64,000 bases of DNA from Haloarcula sp. CBA1129 (lineage in GTDB: Archaea > Halobacteriota > Halobacteria > Halobacteriales > Haloarculaceae): NCBI RefSeq assembly GCF_008729015.1, contig NZ_RKSM01000001.1, positions 372,001 through 436,000 of the forward strand. Reading direction: 5' to 3'. Of the stretch, positions 34,867-49,058 are shown in pieces. The translations under genes and the position numbers were made by a program. How positions within the stretch are numbered: position 1 is the first letter of the stretch; every line of letters starts with the position of its first letter. The notes beneath the pieces were generated by a model, which was given only the letters and a program-made list of their open reading frames with translations, did not search any database and was not told the origin of the DNA.

Positions 34867-35613
34867 ATGACAGTCAGACACGACGGCATCACCGCGGAGT
34901 GGCTCGGCTACGCGACGCTGCGGCTGGAAGGCGACGACACTGTCGTCTACTTCGACCCCGGCCGCTACGGCGTCCTCACTGGTGAGTGGGAACCGGACAC
35001 GCCCGGTATCGGCCATCCGCCGACGCGCGACTACGCGCCGAAGGACGGGGATATCGTCTGCGTGACCCACATCCACCACTACGACCCCGACGGCATCCGC
35101 CGCGTCGCCGCTGAGGACGCCACCGTGGTCGCGTTCGAGGGCATCAACGTCCATGCGACCGACCGCGACCTCGACCGTCTCGCCGACCTCGACTACGAGG
35201 TCCGAAAGGTGTCGATGGAGGCCGACGTGCTGGTCGACGACGTGCCTATCTGGACGATGCCGGCCTACAACCACGAGGACGGCCGGAACGTCAAGGATGA
35301 CGGCAGCCCGATTCACCCGAAGGGCATCGGCTGTGGCTTCCTCGTCGCCCTCGACGACACCCGCGTGTTCTGGCCCGGCGACACCGACGTGCTGGACGGT
35401 CACGCCGAACTCGACGTGTCGCTGTTCGTCCCCTCCATCGCCAAGAACTACACGATGAACCGACACGAGGCCGCCGATCTGGCCGAAGCGATGGACCCGG
35501 ACCTCGTGCTGCCGATGCACTATAACACGTTCGAGTCGCTGGAAGCGGACTCCGGTGCGTTCGCCGAGGATGTAGCGAAACGCGGCGTACCAGTCGTGCT
35601 CGACGAGAACTAG
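34867..35613 (+). CDS. Metallo-beta-lactamase-fold metal-dependent hydrolase (UPF0173-like)
   Basis: 248 residues. The lactamase-fold metal motif reads THIHHYDPDGI (H-x-H-x-D variant), with further ligands in MPAYNHEDG, FWPGDTDVLDGHAELDV and LPMHYNT near the end. This is the order of the UPF0173/UlaG-like group. Substrate unknown. It lies 63 bases after the ligase gene with its own short promoter region, so coupling to DNA repair is not implied. Confidence 0.85.
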   Translation: MTVRHDGITAEWLGYATLRLEGDDTVVYFDPGRYGVLTGEWEPDTPGIGHPPTRDYAPKDGDIVCVTHIHHYDPDGIRRVAAEDATVVAFEGINVHATDRDLDRLADLDYEVRKVSMEADVLVDDVPIWTMPAYNHEDGRNVKDDGSPIHPKGIGCGFLVALDDTRVFWPGDTDVLDGHAELDVSLFVPSIAKNYTMNRHEAADLAEAMDPDLVLPMHYNTFESLEADSGAFAEDVAKRGVPVVLDEN

Positions 35614-35706
35614 CTAGTGTAACAGCCGGACAGCGACTGAGATGACGGCTCCCGCTTCACCTGTCAGTCAAAAAAGTATTGAAGCGGTAATCAATATACA
35701 TCAGTG

Positions 35707-36186
35707 ATGGACCGCGCCAGCGAGCAAGCAGGGGAAACACGTTCAGTGACCGAACGAACACCCTCGTTCGGTCACCTGCTGCTGGTCTGGCTCCTCGTCG
35801 GATGGTCGCTCTGGTCCCTCGGCTCCGCGGTGGCCGATGCGATTCAGGTCGAGTTTCCGCTGTCAACGATGGGAGCTGGCCTGCTGTTCGGGACGATCAT
35901 TGTCGTGTTGTTCTGGACGGCCGGCTTTCAGCCCTCACTTGCGGCCAGTTTCGGCTACTTTGTGGCAGAGCAGATCATTGACCTAATCTTGCTTTTCGGC
36001 GTCGTTCTGCTCCTTGGCCGGTCGTTGACACCGTGGACTATGATCACGTTCCAACTGGCCTCGATCGGTCTTGCTGCGACGCTGGTGTTTACCACCGTCG
36101 GGACGAAAATACGAAACTGGCTCCGTCGAAACGTCCGTTCACTGCTCAAACTACCGCCCCAAAACCCGTCGACCGACCACGACTGA
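35707..36186 (+). CDS. Four-helix membrane protein, unknown
   Basis: 159 residues with four predicted helices: HLLLVWLLVGWSLWSLGSAV, MGAGLLFGTIIVVLFWTAGF, FVAEQIIDLILLFGVVLLLG and MITFQLASIGLAATLVFTTV. It ends in a basic cytoplasmic tail (KIRNWLRRNVRSLLK). I chose the ATG at 35707; a GTG one codon upstream is equally possible. Family not recognised; no operon partner. Confidence 0.6.
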   Translation: MDRASEQAGETRSVTERTPSFGHLLLVWLLVGWSLWSLGSAVADAIQVEFPLSTMGAGLLFGTIIVVLFWTAGFQPSLAASFGYFVAEQIIDLILLFGVVLLLGRSLTPWTMITFQLASIGLAATLVFTTVGTKIRNWLRRNVRSLLKLPPQNPSTDHD

Positions 36187-36323
36187 TGGGGTGCCATACA
36201 AAATTGGACTAAACGCACATGGATTCGCTACTGCCCAGATACTGAATCAATTCCACGCCGACGACCACACTGACTTTTTCACTCGGCAGAAAGCACTTAC
36301 TGGCCAACAGAAATTAGACTACT

Positions 36324-37583
36324 ATGCCCTCCTCCCGTCGACGATATCTTCGTGGCTGTGTTGCGACCCTTGGACTGGCGTCCGCCGGGTGTCTCAGCGT
36401 CACCGAAACTACGGAGACGGCACCACCGGAATCAAAGAATGGGACTGCTACTCACACGCAAGGAGAACCGTTCGTCGCTTGGCAGCAGCCCCTCGTCTCA
36501 GAAATCACCGCCCCACCAATTAGTGTGGGCAGCCGTCTGTACGTTGGGACAGCGTCAGGAACCGTCACATCACTCGCGACCGACGACGGGAGTCAGCAGT
36601 GGTCGTACAACGCGGATGACGGCATCCGCTCGCAGCCCATCGCTATCGGGAACAGCGTAGTCGTCGTAAGCGGGAAAGAAGGGCTGTACGAGGATCACGT
36701 CGTCGTGGCACTCGATGCTGAAACCGGCACGGAGCAGTGGACGTTCTCGCCCGGAGAGTGGTGGCTCGAACTGCTCGGCGCGACCGAGGAAATGGTGTAC
36801 GTCGGGACGAACACCGATGCCCCTTCGAAGCAGGGACGAACGCTCTACGCACTCGCTGTCTCCGATGGGTCAGTGCAGTGGACTGGTGGAGTCGGCGACC
36901 AATACGAGGGTGTCGTGCGAGACGGGACAATATACGTGGCGTCGTACGGTCGGTTCTACGCGTACGATGCTGAGACCGGGACACAGCGGTGGGCTCACGA
37001 CGTTTCGGACTACCACGCGCAGACGATGGTCGCCACCGACGAGGCTGTCTGTTACGCTGCCGACGTGGACGAGACTCACGGCACGGTAGTTGCCCAGGAT
37101 TCCGACACTGGAGAGTCTCTCTGGACCTACGACGAAGGAACGGTAACGTCGACGACGCTTCACGATGGGGCGCTCTATGTCGGTGGCTCGTGCGTCACTG
37201 CGCTTGACCCCGCGAGCGGTGACCAACAGTGGCAGGCGGAACAGTCGGGCTACGTCCAACAGGCCCCAGTTCTGGACGGCGTTCTCTATGCATGCGGTGA
37301 CGCCGTACGTAGTTACGACAGTGCCACCGGAGACCTCGGCTGGACGTGGGAGCCGGACGCGAACGTCGAAGGCGTCGTCCCGGCCGCAACCGTCTCGGAG
37401 ACGCTATATGTGGACTCATGGTCGAACTCCGATCCGCGAAATCGGTTCAAGTTCGCGCTTGAGACAACGGCAGGGGAGAAACAATGGCAATTCGAGGCCG
37501 AGAGCGGTCTGACCGACCTGTCTGCCGACGAGACGCGAGCGTACGTCGCCGCCGAAAACGGGACTGTGTACGGACTGGCATAA
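36324..37583 (+). CDS. PQQ-like beta-propeller lipoprotein
   Basis: 419 residues. Signal with twin arginines (SSRRRYLRGC) and lipobox LASAGC, so an outer-face lipoprotein. The mature part is a chain of propeller blades of about 40 residues with the DDGSQQWSYNADDGI, DAETGTEQWTF, DAETGTQRWAHDV, DSDTGESLWTYDE and DPASGDQQWQAEQ pattern (A-x-D-x-x-[ST]-G-x-x-x-W). Propellers of this kind are scaffolds or quinoprotein-like; PQQ binding cannot be inferred. A 137-bp gap precedes it without other features. Confidence 0.88.
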   Translation: MPSSRRRYLRGCVATLGLASAGCLSVTETTETAPPESKNGTATHTQGEPFVAWQQPLVSEITAPPISVGSRLYVGTASGTVTSLATDDGSQQWSYNADDGIRSQPIAIGNSVVVVSGKEGLYEDHVVVALDAETGTEQWTFSPGEWWLELLGATEEMVYVGTNTDAPSKQGRTLYALAVSDGSVQWTGGVGDQYEGVVRDGTIYVASYGRFYAYDAETGTQRWAHDVSDYHAQTMVATDEAVCYAADVDETHGTVVAQDSDTGESLWTYDEGTVTSTTLHDGALYVGGSCVTALDPASGDQQWQAEQSGYVQQAPVLDGVLYACGDAVRSYDSATGDLGWTWEPDANVEGVVPAATVSETLYVDSWSNSDPRNRFKFALETTAGEKQWQFEAESGLTDLSADETRAYVAAENGTVYGLA

Positions 37584-37604
37584 CCGAGAGGGTGGGTCCG
37601 ACGA

Positions 37605-38711
37605 CTATAGTATGCCCATCTCGTCCAGCCGTTCGGGCAGATACGTGTCCGTCACGAAGTCAAGTCCGCGGGAGGCAAGCGCCTGCTGCTCGGCCTTCTT
37701 GTTGATGTCGAGCTGGAGTTCGATCTGTTCCTCCCAGAAATCCGTCTGGAACCGCGGGTCCTCCAGCTCGCTCTCCAGAGCGTTCACGTCAGAGTCCGAC
37801 AGCGGGTCCGTCGGCAGTTCGTACTCGACGATGTCCTCCGGGCGGATGCCGATGAACTGTGCCTCGGGGGTCGCCAAGTACTCCGAGAGGTGCGCGCTCT
37901 TGATCGAACCGTAGGAGACCGACCCGAAGATGCGGTACGACCACGGGTCACCGTCAGTGAACACCGTGACCGGGAGGTCGAGTTCGTCGTGGAGGCGCTT
38001 GATGAGCCGCCGGGTCGCCCGCGCGGGCTGGCCGCCGAGATGCACGACCAGTGCGTCGTACTCGTCGTCGAAACCGTTCTCGACGAGGCGGTCGCGCATA
38101 CCGCCGGTCTCGACACAGAGGACGAACTTCGCGTCGTTGTCGAGGAACTCGATGGTGTCGGGGTTGTTCGGGATCTGGTAGCCGCCCTGCCCGACGTCGT
38201 CCTGACAGTGGATCTCACGGTCGCCGCGGTTGGTCTGCTCGCGGAGGAGCAGCGGCCCCATCACCTTCGCGCCGGACTCCTCCGGGCGCATGTGGAAGTC
38301 CTCGCGTTTCACGTCGGAGACGATTTCGAGGTCCTCAATGAGGTTGTTCGACTCGTCTTGCGTGTTGAACTGGGCCTCGTCGAGGTCCCAAGACTCCGAG
38401 AGATAGTACAGTTCACGCAGGGTCGAAGAGCGGTCCTCTTCCAGTTGCTGGGAGAGGAAGTCGATGGTGTAAACGGCTTTGAGAATCTTCTCGGCTCCGG
38501 ATATCGTCTTGGCCGACCGCGTGGAGTTACGGTCGCCGTACACCCAGACCTGCTCGTCCTCGTCGAAGACGATGTTCGACTTGGTCCGGGTGGGAATCGA
38601 CATGGTCGGCACCTCGCCGCCGGCGAACTGGTCGTAGAAGTCCGCCGCGAGGTCGATGAGTTGCTCGCGCGCTTCCTCGGTGTCGGGTGTGTTGTCTGAA
38701 TCTGTGCTCAT
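37605..38711 (-). CDS. top6A: DNA topoisomerase VI subunit A (Spo11 family)
   Basis: 368 residues. The catalytic winged-helix segment reads [10 protein letters not shown] (Tyr102/Tyr103), the DNA-cleaving tyrosine region. The TOPRIM Mg-binding acidic residues are Glu201 (CVETGGM) and the DxD pair Asp253/Asp255 ([13 protein letters not shown]). It cleaves both DNA strands and relaxes or decatenates together with subunit B. Only one base separates it from the upstream top6B stop, so they are co-translated. Confidence 0.96.
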   Translation of the reverse strand: MSTDSDNTPDTEEAREQLIDLAADFYDQFAGGEVPTMSIPTRTKSNIVFDEDEQVWVYGDRNSTRSAKTISGAEKILKAVYTIDFLSQQLEEDRSSTLRELYYLSESWDLDEAQFNTQDESNNLIEDLEIVSDVKREDFHMRPEESGAKVMGPLLLREQTNRGDREIHCQDDVGQGGYQIPNNPDTIEFLDNDAKFVLCVETGGMRDRLVENGFDDEYDALVVHLGGQPARATRRLIKRLHDELDLPVTVFTDGDPWSYRIFGSVSYGSIKSAHLSEYLATPEAQFIGIRPEDIVEYELPTDPLSDSDVNALESELEDPRFQTDFWEEQIELQLDINKKAEQQALASRGLDFVTDTYLPERLDEMGIL

Positions 38712-38712
38712 A

Positions 38713-41103
38713 TCAGGCGTTCACCGTGAGTTTCTCCTCTTCGACGCCGTCGACCGAGACGGTGAACTCGGCCTCGTCGGTCACGCTGTATTCCAGCACG
38801 GCGGTCTCGCCGGCCCCGACGGTCGGAGACCACTTGACGAACCACTCGCCGTCCATCTCGACGACCGTCGCGCCGTTCGTGTCCTGCGGTTCGGCAGTGA
38901 CGATGTCTGTCAGTTCCACGTCCGCGTTCGTGTCGTCGTTGTTCTCGATTCGAACACGGACGGTGCCGTCCTCGACCTCTCGCTCGACGAGGACGTTGTT
39001 CATGATGCGGGCCAGCGAGTCGTCGATGTGGAGCTCGTCGTTGTCGGTGACTTCGGTGAGCTTCTCGGCCATCTCCGGCAGGATGGTCGCGAGTTTGTCC
39101 TGCTTCTCGCGGCGCTGTTGCATCGACTGGCGCTTGTTCAGGTAGCTCTTGAGCTCGCGGGCGGCCTCCCGGATGGCGAGTTCGATCTCGTCTTCCATCT
39201 CGGGGACGTTCGCGATGGCGTCCTTGGACTCGCTCGTGAAGGGGACGTTCGTCGAGGCGACGTGGACCATGATGACGGCCGGTCCCTTCGGGATGCCGGA
39301 GCCGCCGGGCTGGTCGAGGTTGTAGTTGCGCCAGCGGATCGACTTCACCACGTCCGTCGTCGCACAGGCCCCGCGCTGGTACACCAGCGGCACGCGGTTG
39401 GCGAATCGCATCACGTCGACCGTCCCTTCGGCTTCCAGTTCGCCGCCGTAGGCGATACCGGCCTCGACGATGAACGGGTCGCCGCCGTGGACCGACGCGT
39501 CCCGCGTTGACGCGGCATAGAAGTCCGCGTCGAACTCCTTGCGGAGCCCCTCCTCGACGAGTTCCGCACTGATTGGGGAGAGACAGTCTGTCGGCGGTGC
39601 GATGATGTCCGTCTCGCGCATCGCCGACAGCAACTCGCTCGCTGTGTCACGATCGTCTGCGATGTCGGAGACTTTCGGCGGTTCCTCCGGAACGCCCTCG
39701 GCAGCCGCCCAGAGTGCTTCGAGGACGTTCTCGCGGGCCGTCTCGCCGTATGTGGCGTCGTCCTGCTCCTCGGTCATGTCGGCCGCGCGGTCGATGTAGT
39801 TCCGGAGTTCGTCGCGAGTCAATCGATGCCGGCCCTCGTCGGCGAACTTGTCAGCGAGACGGCTCGCAAGTCCCTCGATTGCGGCGTCGTCCTTGCGTTT
39901 CGTCGTCACATCGTCGATGAGCGCGTAGAGGTCGGCAGTCAGTTCATCGCTGACGGCGTTCCACGCGGCCACAACGGCGTTCTCTCGAACGGTCGCGCCG
40001 AACGTCGTGTCGCCGTCGGCCTCCGCGTCCTCGGCCGCCGCATCCACAATCGCTTCGACCTCGTGGTACGCGACCCGGTCGCGGTCGTGGATAGCATCGG
40101 AGACGGCGGCGGCGAACGTCGCGGTCGTCTCGGCCCCCTTGTTCGCCACTGCGTCCTCGACGGCGGCTTCGATTTCGGCGTCCGCATTGACTTTCGGCGG
40201 CTGCCAGGCCATGCCGCGGCCGTAGTGTCGGTCGTTGAAGTTCGCGATGACGCTGTCGGCGGTCTTCCCGCCGACGCGGGTAAACTCCTCCTGCATGAAC
40301 CCCGACACGGAGTAGGAGTCCGTGGCTTCGAGCATCTTCAGGAGCGTCCCCAGTTCGACGCCGTGTGGGTGGGGGCGAATTTCCTCCGTCTCATCGGGGA
40401 GTTCGGCACGCTCGGCGCGCTCGAACTTCAGGGACTCGTCCAGCCCCGGTTCGTCGAACTCGATGCGTGCGTGGGGGTTGACGACAGCGGTGTCCTGAAT
40501 GTAGTCCCGCAGCGTCGACCGGGCCCGCATATTGGCCTCCATTTCCAGTTCGATGCGCGTCCCGTGAGGGCGCTCCCACGTCGTCGTCTCGTCGACGCTG
40601 ATCTCTGGCTCGTTCGTGTCCGTGTCGACGATGAGTTCGAAGTACTGGGCCTCGTCTTGGCCCTTCGGTCGGGAGGTGATTTTCGCCGGCTTGCCGGAGG
40701 TGAGTTGCGAGTAGAGCACGGCCGCGGAAATCCCGATCCCCTGCTGGCCACGGTTCTGCTCTCTGGCGTGGAAGCGGGAGCCATAGAGGAGTTTTCCGAA
40801 GATTTTCGGGGCCTGTTCCTTCGTGATACCGGGGCCGTTGTCCTCGACGATTAGTTTGTAGTAGTCGCCGGACTCTTGGATTTCGACGTAGATATCGGGG
40901 AGAATACCGGCCTCTTCGCAGGCGTCGAGCGCGTTGTCGACGGCCTCCTTGACGGCCGTGACGAGCGCTCGGGCCTCCGAGTCGAAGCCCAGCATGTGCT
41001 TGTTCTTCTCGAAGAACTCGGCGATGGAGATGGCCCGCTGGGACTCGGCCAACTCCTCGGCGATCCCCTCGCCCTCGCCGAGTCGCGACTGATACGAGGT
41101 CAT
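38713..41103 (-). CDS. top6B: DNA topoisomerase VI subunit B
   Basis: 796 residues, in the upper size range for this subunit because of an acidic, helix-rich insertion (about 295-450, with repeats such as [21 protein letters not shown]). The GHKL ATPase has [25 protein letters not shown] and [15 protein letters not shown]. The transducer domain and a C-terminal Ig-like domain follow ([18 protein letters not shown]). It binds ATP and closes the DNA gate. A TTTTAA box sits 29 bases before the ATG. Confidence 0.96.
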   Translation of the reverse strand: MTSYQSRLGEGEGIAEELAESQRAISIAEFFEKNKHMLGFDSEARALVTAVKEAVDNALDACEEAGILPDIYVEIQESGDYYKLIVEDNGPGITKEQAPKIFGKLLYGSRFHAREQNRGQQGIGISAAVLYSQLTSGKPAKITSRPKGQDEAQYFELIVDTDTNEPEISVDETTTWERPHGTRIELEMEANMRARSTLRDYIQDTAVVNPHARIEFDEPGLDESLKFERAERAELPDETEEIRPHPHGVELGTLLKMLEATDSYSVSGFMQEEFTRVGGKTADSVIANFNDRHYGRGMAWQPPKVNADAEIEAAVEDAVANKGAETTATFAAAVSDAIHDRDRVAYHEVEAIVDAAAEDAEADGDTTFGATVRENAVVAAWNAVSDELTADLYALIDDVTTKRKDDAAIEGLASRLADKFADEGRHRLTRDELRNYIDRAADMTEEQDDATYGETARENVLEALWAAAEGVPEEPPKVSDIADDRDTASELLSAMRETDIIAPPTDCLSPISAELVEEGLRKEFDADFYAASTRDASVHGGDPFIVEAGIAYGGELEAEGTVDVMRFANRVPLVYQRGACATTDVVKSIRWRNYNLDQPGGSGIPKGPAVIMVHVASTNVPFTSESKDAIANVPEMEDEIELAIREAARELKSYLNKRQSMQQRREKQDKLATILPEMAEKLTEVTDNDELHIDDSLARIMNNVLVEREVEDGTVRVRIENNDDTNADVELTDIVTAEPQDTNGATVVEMDGEWFVKWSPTVGAGETAVLEYSVTDEAEFTVSVDGVEEEKLTVNA

Positions 41104-45613
<4,510 letters not shown>

Positions 45614-45650
45614 ACGGACGACGCGGCGTCAGACCAATAGTAGCTGGCGT

Positions 45651-45669
45651 ACCGCGCCGAAGGCGCGGT
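45651..45669. repeat. Hairpin 1 downstream of gyrA
   Basis: ACCGCGCC-GAA-GGCGCGGT: perfect 8-base arms and 3-base loop, 38 bases after the gyrA stop. Followed by only TT, so it is weak as a terminator on its own. Confidence 0.7.
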
Positions 45670-45673
45670 TTCA

Positions 45674-45702
45674 CGCGAATCGTGGAGCGATTCGCGCTTT
45701 TT
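45674..45702 (+). terminator. Probable gyrBA terminator hairpin with T run
   Basis: Arms CGCGAATCG (45674-45682) and CGATTCGCG (45688-45696), loop of 5 bases, followed by CTTTTT (45697-45702). It is the best-formed intrinsic terminator in the window and lies right after gyrA. Confidence 0.75.
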
Positions 45703-45708
45703 CGCCAC

Positions 45709-45960
45709 CGAAAGACGAGCAACGCGAGTCTTTCGAGCCTTGCTTCACTTTGTTCAGCAAGACCACGTTTTGCCGCGATTGGCGGCCACAGGCCACATGA
45801 GCGGCAAAACGTAATGTGGGTGACTATTATTGGCCTGAAAGAAAGGCGTGTAGCCAGCGGCTGACCGTATCAGCGGATGCCGGCAAGTAACCGCGAGCGA
45901 AGCGAGCGGTCTTTTTCGCCCACGTTTTTCAAGGAGCGGTTCGCGCGCAGCGCGAACCCG
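45709..45960. repeat. Array of further hairpins in the 401-bp gap between gyrA and the FNR-like gene
   Basis: Successive inverted repeats: CGAAAGAC/GTCTTTCG (45709-45735), CTTGCT/AGCAAG (45739-45761), ACGTTTTGCCGC/GCGGCAAAACGT with 12 perfect pairs (45765-45812), ACCGC/GCGGT followed by CTTTTTC (about 45890-45917), and GGTTCGCGC/GCGCGAACC (45938-45958). No gene or RNA of known type is recognisable in the gap (45614-46014). Confidence 0.7.
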
Positions 45961-46014
45961 AGCGCGAAAAAGGTGGTGGGGCAAACATACAGGTGTTGGT
46001 GACGTAGCCCGTCC

Positions 46015-47061
46015 ATGGACCTGCCTCGGCATCTCTCACAGCACGACCGGGCGGCACAGTTGCCGCTAGTCACAGAGGACGCGCAGGTGACGCTCGTCGA
46101 ACCGATGGACCGCAACCGCAACGACGAGGTGTTGTCGGCGGTCCGCGACCAGATTGCATCCGTCGGGGACCAGTCGTGGGTGGCGGCTGCCCGGAACGGG
46201 TCGACAATCCGGTGGCCGGCGTTGCTTGACCGCGTTCGTGACGCGGGGGCGTCGAAGCAACGACTCGCGCGAATCGAGACGCTGGCCGAACGCTTCGACC
46301 GCCCCTATCCATCGCTGCTGCGACTGCGTGTCAAACCCGACGTGGACCTCGATTTCGCCCCCGGACAGTACGTCACGCTCAGACTCCGGGACACGCCGCG
46401 AGCGTACTCGCTGGCCAACTCTCCAAGCGAGGACGAACTGGAGTTTTGCATCCGGCTGGTCCCCGGTGGAAAACTCACCAGCGGGCTGTTCGAACGCGTC
46501 CGTGCCGGCGAGAAGGTCGTCGTTCGCGGGCCGAACGGCGACATGGTACTGGACCCTCCCTCGAACCGAGACATGGTCTTTCTGGCAACCGGGACCGGCG
46601 TCGCGCCGTTCAAGAGCATGATCGACTACACGCTCGAACAGGGGCGGGACGTGGTCGATGGCCAGCCCCGTGACATCTGGCTGTTTCTCGGCTGTGGCTG
46701 GGAGGACGACCTGCCACACCGGGCGCACTTCCGGCGACTCGACGCCCAGTACGACCACTTCCACTTCGTCCCGACGCTCACGCGCGAACCACTGCTGACC
46801 GACTGGGACGGCGCGACCGACTACGTCCAGTCGGTGTTTGTCAACCACGTAGAAAGCGACGCGCTAGCCAGTGCAGACCTGCCGGAGCGGTTCGACGCCG
46901 TTCGGGAGCGGCGTCCACAGTCCGGCGTCGACGCCCGTATCGACCCGACGAACGTCGAACTGTACGCGTGTGGCATCAGCGCGATGGTGTCGACGCTGGT
47001 CCGGGCCGCCCGAAGCGTCGGCGTTCCCGACTCCGAGATGCAGTACGAGGGGTTCGGATAG
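46015..47061 (+). CDS. Ferredoxin/flavodoxin-NADP reductase-like flavoprotein
   Basis: 348 residues. The FNR core starts after residue 95. The FAD-binding RAYSLANS (129-136) corresponds to the R-x-Y-S-[LI]-x-[NS] motif. The NAD(P) pocket has ATGTGVAPFK (191-200), and LYACGISAM lies near the C-terminus. The first 85 residues (including VTLVEPMDRNRNDEV) do not match a known FNR extension and may be a partner domain. Which electron carrier it uses is unknown. Its stop abuts the convergent arginase gene with no intervening base. Confidence 0.82.
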   Translation: MDLPRHLSQHDRAAQLPLVTEDAQVTLVEPMDRNRNDEVLSAVRDQIASVGDQSWVAAARNGSTIRWPALLDRVRDAGASKQRLARIETLAERFDRPYPSLLRLRVKPDVDLDFAPGQYVTLRLRDTPRAYSLANSPSEDELEFCIRLVPGGKLTSGLFERVRAGEKVVVRGPNGDMVLDPPSNRDMVFLATGTGVAPFKSMIDYTLEQGRDVVDGQPRDIWLFLGCGWEDDLPHRAHFRRLDAQYDHFHFVPTLTREPLLTDWDGATDYVQSVFVNHVESDALASADLPERFDAVRERRPQSGVDARIDPTNVELYACGISAMVSTLVRAARSVGVPDSEMQYEGFG

Positions 47062-47976
47062 CTACAGCACGCGCTTGCCGAAAGCGCTGGCGACGAGTTC
47101 ACAGGCCAACTCGGCGGTGCGGTTGTGTTCGTCGAGAATCGGGTTCACCTCGACCAGTTCCATCGAGCGCAACTGGTCGTGATGGTCGGCGACGTACTCC
47201 ATCGCGATGTGGGCCTCGCGGTAGGAGACGCCACCGCGGACTGGCGTCCCGACGCCGGGAGCCTCCGTCGGGTCGAGCCAGTCGAGGTCAAGCGAGACGT
47301 GTATGCCATCCGTCCCGTCCGTCGCAATCTCTAGAGCCTCATCGACGATTTCAGGCGCGCTCCGGGCGTCGATATCCGACATCGTGTACGCCGTGATATC
47401 GCTCTCTTCTATCAGCCGGCGTTCTTCGTCGTCCACGTCCCGTAGGCCGACGATAACGACGTTTTCCTCGCTCACTGCCGGCGTGTGCGCCCATTCGTGG
47501 TCGGCGAACGGGCCCAGCCCGAGAACGGCCGCCAGCGACATCCCGTGGATGTTCCCGCTCGGCGTCGTCTCCGGTGTGTTGAAATCGCCGTGGGCGTCGA
47601 ACCAGATGACGCCCAGTTCCTCGTCGTCGCTGGCCGCGCCGGCGATGGTTCCGATGCCGATGGAGTGGTCGCCGCCCAGGACGAGCGGAAAGCGCCCTTC
47701 TCGGAGGGTCGCATCGACCGCCGTCGTCACGTCCTCACAGACTTCCTTCGTCTCTCTGAAGAACTTCGCACGACCGCTCTTCAGGCCGCCGGCGTCGGGG
47801 TCGCGTTCCTCGGGCCGTGGGACGGCGATGTCGCCGCCGTCGACGCAGTCGATACCGATACCTGCCAACTGGTCAGCGAGACCGCCATACCGTATCGCCG
47901 ACGGTCCCATGTCGACGCCGCGCCGGTCGGCACCGAGGTCCATCGGAACGCCGAGGACGCGAACCTGTTGTTCCAT
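47062..47976 (-). CDS. rocF: Arginase / agmatinase family (probable arginase)
   Basis: 304 residues. Manganese-binding motifs in the arginase order: GGDHSIG (101-107), DAHGDFN (127-133) and SLDLDWLDP (near 230). The N-terminus MEQQVRVLGVPMDLGADRRGVD is typical of arginase rather than agmatinase. It hydrolyses arginine to ornithine and urea, with a binuclear manganese centre. A TATA-like CTTTATCC lies about 25 bases upstream. It abuts the FNR-like gene tail to tail. Confidence 0.9.
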   Translation of the reverse strand: MEQQVRVLGVPMDLGADRRGVDMGPSAIRYGGLADQLAGIGIDCVDGGDIAVPRPEERDPDAGGLKSGRAKFFRETKEVCEDVTTAVDATLREGRFPLVLGGDHSIGIGTIAGAASDDEELGVIWFDAHGDFNTPETTPSGNIHGMSLAAVLGLGPFADHEWAHTPAVSEENVVIVGLRDVDDEERRLIEESDITAYTMSDIDARSAPEIVDEALEIATDGTDGIHVSLDLDWLDPTEAPGVGTPVRGGVSYREAHIAMEYVADHHDQLRSMELVEVNPILDEHNRTAELACELVASAFGKRVL

Positions 47977-48030
47977 ACCGTCGCCTCCACGGGCGACGGA
48001 TAAAGACCCAGCGCTGGGTCGGCGATAGCC

Positions 48031-48948
48031 CTACGTATACGGCGCACAGACCAGTTCGATGCCCTCTTCGAAGCTGGTTTCCGGTTCCCAGCCAGTCGCC
48101 TCGTGCATCTTCGAGAAGTCTGCGCAGGTATCGTGGACGTACACGTCCTCAGGAATCGGGTTCTCGACGTACTCCGGTTCGATGTCCGTTCCCAGTTCGT
48201 CGTTCAGCATCTCGACGACAGTGTTGAAGTCGTAGGCCTCGCCGGTGCCGAGGTTGTACACGTCGTTCAGTTCGTGTTCAGCGGCTAAGACGAGCCCGCG
48301 GACGATGTCGTCGACATGTGTGAAATCGCGGGTCTGCTCGCCGTCGCCGTACAGCTTCGGCGCGTCGCCGCTGGCCAAGTCGTCGGCGAACTGGGCGATA
48401 ACGTTCGCGTACTCGCCTTTGTGTTCCTCCGCGCCGCCGTAGCCCTGATACACCGAGAAAAAGCGCATCCCGGCCAGCGTGAGGTCGTAGTGGTTCTGGA
48501 AGTATTCCGCGTACGTCTCCCGAGCCATCTTCGAGGCCTCGTAGCCGGTGTTGACCGTCACGTCCATGTCCTCCGGCGACGGGTCCGTTCGGCTGCCGTA
48601 GATGGAGGAGGTCGAGGCGTAGACGATGGTGTCACAGCCGTCGTCTCGGGCCTGCTCGACCGTGTTGACGAACCCTTCGACGTTCACGCGAGCGCCGTGC
48701 GTCGGGTTGTCCTCGTGCATCGCGTATGAGGAAAGCGCGGCGAGGTGAAACACCACGTCAACGTCCGTCGGCAGGTCCTCGTCGAGGACGCTCTGCTCGA
48801 CGTACTCTACCTCTTCTGATACGTTCTTCGGCGTCCCGAGGTAGCCGTCGTCCAGAGCGATGACATCGTTGTTCTCGGCCAGTTTGTTCGCGAGGTTTGC
48901 CCCAATGAACCCCCCACCACCGGTCACCAGAATACGCTGACTTTCCAT
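48031..48948 (-). CDS. NAD-dependent nucleotide-sugar epimerase/dehydratase (GalE-like)
   Basis: 305 residues, an extended short-chain dehydrogenase. The Rossmann motif TGGGGFIGANLA gives G-x-x-G-x-x-G, with HLAALSSYAMHEDNP, the Ser/Thr region YASTSSIYG, and the catalytic Tyr136-x3-Lys140 (GYEASK). A UDP-glucose 4-epimerase or related role in surface-glycan precursor supply is likely; the exact sugar is unknown. TATA-like TTTATT at 48971-48976 precedes the start. Its divergent neighbour is a winged-helix regulator. Confidence 0.85.
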   Translation of the reverse strand: MESQRILVTGGGGFIGANLANKLAENNDVIALDDGYLGTPKNVSEEVEYVEQSVLDEDLPTDVDVVFHLAALSSYAMHEDNPTHGARVNVEGFVNTVEQARDDGCDTIVYASTSSIYGSRTDPSPEDMDVTVNTGYEASKMARETYAEYFQNHYDLTLAGMRFFSVYQGYGGAEEHKGEYANVIAQFADDLASGDAPKLYGDGEQTRDFTHVDDIVRGLVLAAEHELNDVYNLGTGEAYDFNTVVEMLNDELGTDIEPEYVENPIPEDVYVHDTCADFSKMHEATGWEPETSFEEGIELVCAPYT

Positions 48949-49000
48949 ATCTGTGTCAGGTCAGCGCTGGAATAAAGTACTAACGTTTTCGGCGATTCTA

Positions 49001-49025
49001 AGACGGTTCCAGACGGTTTACCGTC
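49001..49025. promoter_or_regulatory. GACGGT dyad and direct repeat before winged-helix regulator
   Basis: GACGGT-TT-ACCGTC (49012-49025) is a perfect 6-base dyad. AGACGGTT also occurs as a direct repeat at 49001-49008 and 49011-49018, one helical turn apart. It lies directly upstream of TTTAAG (49029-49034), the TATA-like box of the regulator, in the region shared with the epimerase. Confidence 0.6.
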
Positions 49026-49058
49026 GCATTTAAGGACGGCTGTACCGAACAACAGATT

